Assembly: GCA_037439945.1 (NCBI GenBank)
Contig: JBBIVA010000005.1
Span: 4,398-68,397, forward strand
Origin: CALEUX01 sp037439945
Lineage (GTDB): Bacteria > Bacteroidota > Bacteroidia > Bacteroidales > Marinilabiliaceae
Direction: 5' to 3'
DNA: 64,000 nucleotides
Position numbers and translations under genes: made by a program. The notes under the pieces are model-generated. The model saw nothing but the letters and a program-made list of their open reading frames with translations. It was not told where the DNA came from and ran no database searches. Below are positions 62,713 through 64,000 of the stretch, in pieces; positions within the stretch are counted from its first letter, which is position 1; each line of letters opens with the position of its first letter.

Positions 62713-63846
62713 ATGATTAGAGCATTATTTTTTTGCGCAGTAGCGCTATTATTTTGTGGTTCGGTAAAATCACAAAAAAACATAACATTGCCCGTCCGTG
62801 AGAATACTTTAAAAACAATGGTCCTGGTTAATGATTACTTTATGAAAAAGTACGCCGACTATAAGGCGACATCAAATGTTGGAAGGTTAAGGCCCAGTAA
62901 TATATGGACAAGGGGCGTCTATTACGAAGGGTTAATGGGGTTATATTCAATATTGCCAAGGGAAGAATATTATGAATATACTTTAAACTGGGCTGATTTT
63001 CATAAATGGGATTACAGGTTTGGGGCATCAACCCGTAATGCAGATGATTATTGTGCCGGACAAACTTATATTGATATGTACCGCTTGTCACCCGATCCCG
63101 AAAGAATAAGGAAAGTAAAAGCAAATCTTGATATGTTGGTTAATACCCCACAAAATAATGATTGGGATTGGATTGATGCAATACAAATGGGAATGCCGGT
63201 TTTTGCCAAGTTGGGCAAAACATTAAATGAGCCCAAATACTATAAAAAAATGTGGGATATGTATGAGCATTCCCGTAATAAAATTGCCGGTAAGGGACTT
63301 TATAACCCAATAGATGGCCTTTGGTGGAGAGATGGGGATTTTATTCCTCCATATAAAGAGCCTAATGGTGAAGATTGTTACTGGTCGAGAGGTAATGGCT
63401 GGGTTTATGCGGCCCTTGTTAGAGTTTTGGACGAAATTCCCGCAAATGAAAAACACCGGAAGGATTATATAAAAGACTTTTTAGCAATGACAAGGGCGCT
63501 TGTTAAGTGCCAGCGCGAGGATGGCTTTTGGAATGTAAGTCTTCATGATCCATCAAACTTTGGTGGCAAGGAAGTTACAGGAACATCCCTTTTTGTATAT
63601 GGCATGGCCTGGGGGATTAATAATGGTATATTAAACCGTGATGAATACCTGCCTGTGGTTATAAAAGCGTGGAATGCTATGGTAAAAGAAGCTGTTCACC
63701 CCAATGGATCTCTGGGTTATGTTCAGGGAACCGGTAAAGAGCCAAAAGATGGTCAACCTGTAAAATACGATTCAATGCCCGATTTTGAAGATTACGGAAT
63801 AGGTTGCTTTTTACTGGCAGGTGTGGAAGTATATAAATTAAAGTAA
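62713..63846 (+). CDS. GH105 unsaturated uronyl hydrolase
   Basis: The 377-residue exported enzyme (signal peptide 1-20, MIRALFFCAVALLFCGSVKS) is a stand-alone alpha/alpha-barrel of GH105. Blocks include RPSNIWTRGVYYEGLMGLY, NADDYCAGQTYIDMY, WDWIDAIQMGMPVFAKLGK (probable catalytic Asp) and CYWSRGNGWVYAALVRVL. It removes unsaturated uronic acid from lyase-generated oligosaccharides. Sequence differs from the GH105 module of the tripartite enzyme, so the two may prefer different partners (rhamnose- or galacturonate-linked). It is transcribed divergently from susC. The 154 bp after it to the window end show no clear feature. Confidence 0.93.
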   Translation: MIRALFFCAVALLFCGSVKSQKNITLPVRENTLKTMVLVNDYFMKKYADYKATSNVGRLRPSNIWTRGVYYEGLMGLYSILPREEYYEYTLNWADFHKWDYRFGASTRNADDYCAGQTYIDMYRLSPDPERIRKVKANLDMLVNTPQNNDWDWIDAIQMGMPVFAKLGKTLNEPKYYKKMWDMYEHSRNKIAGKGLYNPIDGLWWRDGDFIPPYKEPNGEDCYWSRGNGWVYAALVRVLDEIPANEKHRKDYIKDFLAMTRALVKCQREDGFWNVSLHDPSNFGGKEVTGTSLFVYGMAWGINNGILNRDEYLPVVIKAWNAMVKEAVHPNGSLGYVQGTGKEPKDGQPVKYDSMPDFEDYGIGCFLLAGVEVYKLK

Positions 63847-64000
63847 TGAAGGTGAAAATTTTCTTCAATCTTGTTATTTTCTGACCCAAATCCGAAAACT
63901 ATTCCTTCATGGATTGGATTACCTGTTTTAAAGGCCCGGTTTTAATTAACCCAAATTTGTCTTTAGCCATTTTTTCTAATTACCGTCATTAGAAATTAAT

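Noticed and set aside
1..64000. CRISPR arrays, prophage, integrase, insertion sequence, rRNA or tRNA genes
   Set aside because: No regularly spaced repeats, phage structural genes, transposase motifs or cloverleaf-like segments were seen in the gaps. A tRNA scan would be decisive.

Overview
The window reads as a chromosomal segment of an AT-rich Bacteroidota bacterium, probably of the Bacteroidales/Marinilabiliales type. The evidence is a SusC/SusD pair, a hybrid two-component sensor (HTCS), promoters of the TAnnTTTG type, no clear Shine-Dalgarno sequences, and typical families such as DUF4301, OmpP1/FadL and a Bacteroidota-style tricorn protease. The lineage call is inference; no rRNA or tRNA gene is visible.

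Positions 1-19,100 are mostly housekeeping: MazG, a secreted tricorn-like protease, an OmpP1/FadL porin, a DUF4301 protein, a TPR protein overlapping a phosphosulfolactate synthase homologue, a DUF368 membrane protein, AroE, TruA, Pcm, MsrA, RarA and KdsA. Several of these genes are preceded by copies of a short dispersed leader element that always lies in the orientation of the downstream gene.

Positions 19,095-25,350 hold a GntR/UTRA regulator divergent from a complete 2-oxoacid dehydrogenase complex (E2, E3, fused E1 alpha-beta). Positions 25,458-35,285 are a rhamnose catabolic region: a PHP-family protein of unknown role, a fused rhamnulose-1-phosphate aldolase/lactaldehyde dehydrogenase, a SorE-like zinc dehydrogenase, an AraC regulator, RhaT, RhaA and an FGGY kinase.

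Positions 35,488-63,846 form a polysaccharide utilization locus (PUL) for rhamnogalacturonan-like pectin. It has a GH43-like lipoprotein, the HTCS, and then a long minus-strand run: SusC, SusD, a GH105-CE12-GH43-like tripartite enzyme, rhamnose mutarotase, GH106, GH28, GH2, a PL22-like lyase and GH115. A divergent GH105 closes it.

Together the genes suggest import and hydrolysis of acetylated rhamnogalacturonan oligosaccharides. Rhamnose would be released by GH106, mutarotated by RhaM, taken up by RhaT and cut to DHAP and lactaldehyde, and the three-carbon products could feed the oxoacid dehydrogenase. The most striking regulatory signal is a near-identical 16-bp palindrome found both in the GntR/E2 divergent promoter, where it covers the -33 box, and in the susC/GH105 divergent region 42 kb away. 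It suggests one GntR protein ties central oxoacid oxidation to pectin uptake. A second motif, GTCATTTTAy, is shared between the rhaT promoter and the GH43/HTCS divergent region and fits the AraC regulator.
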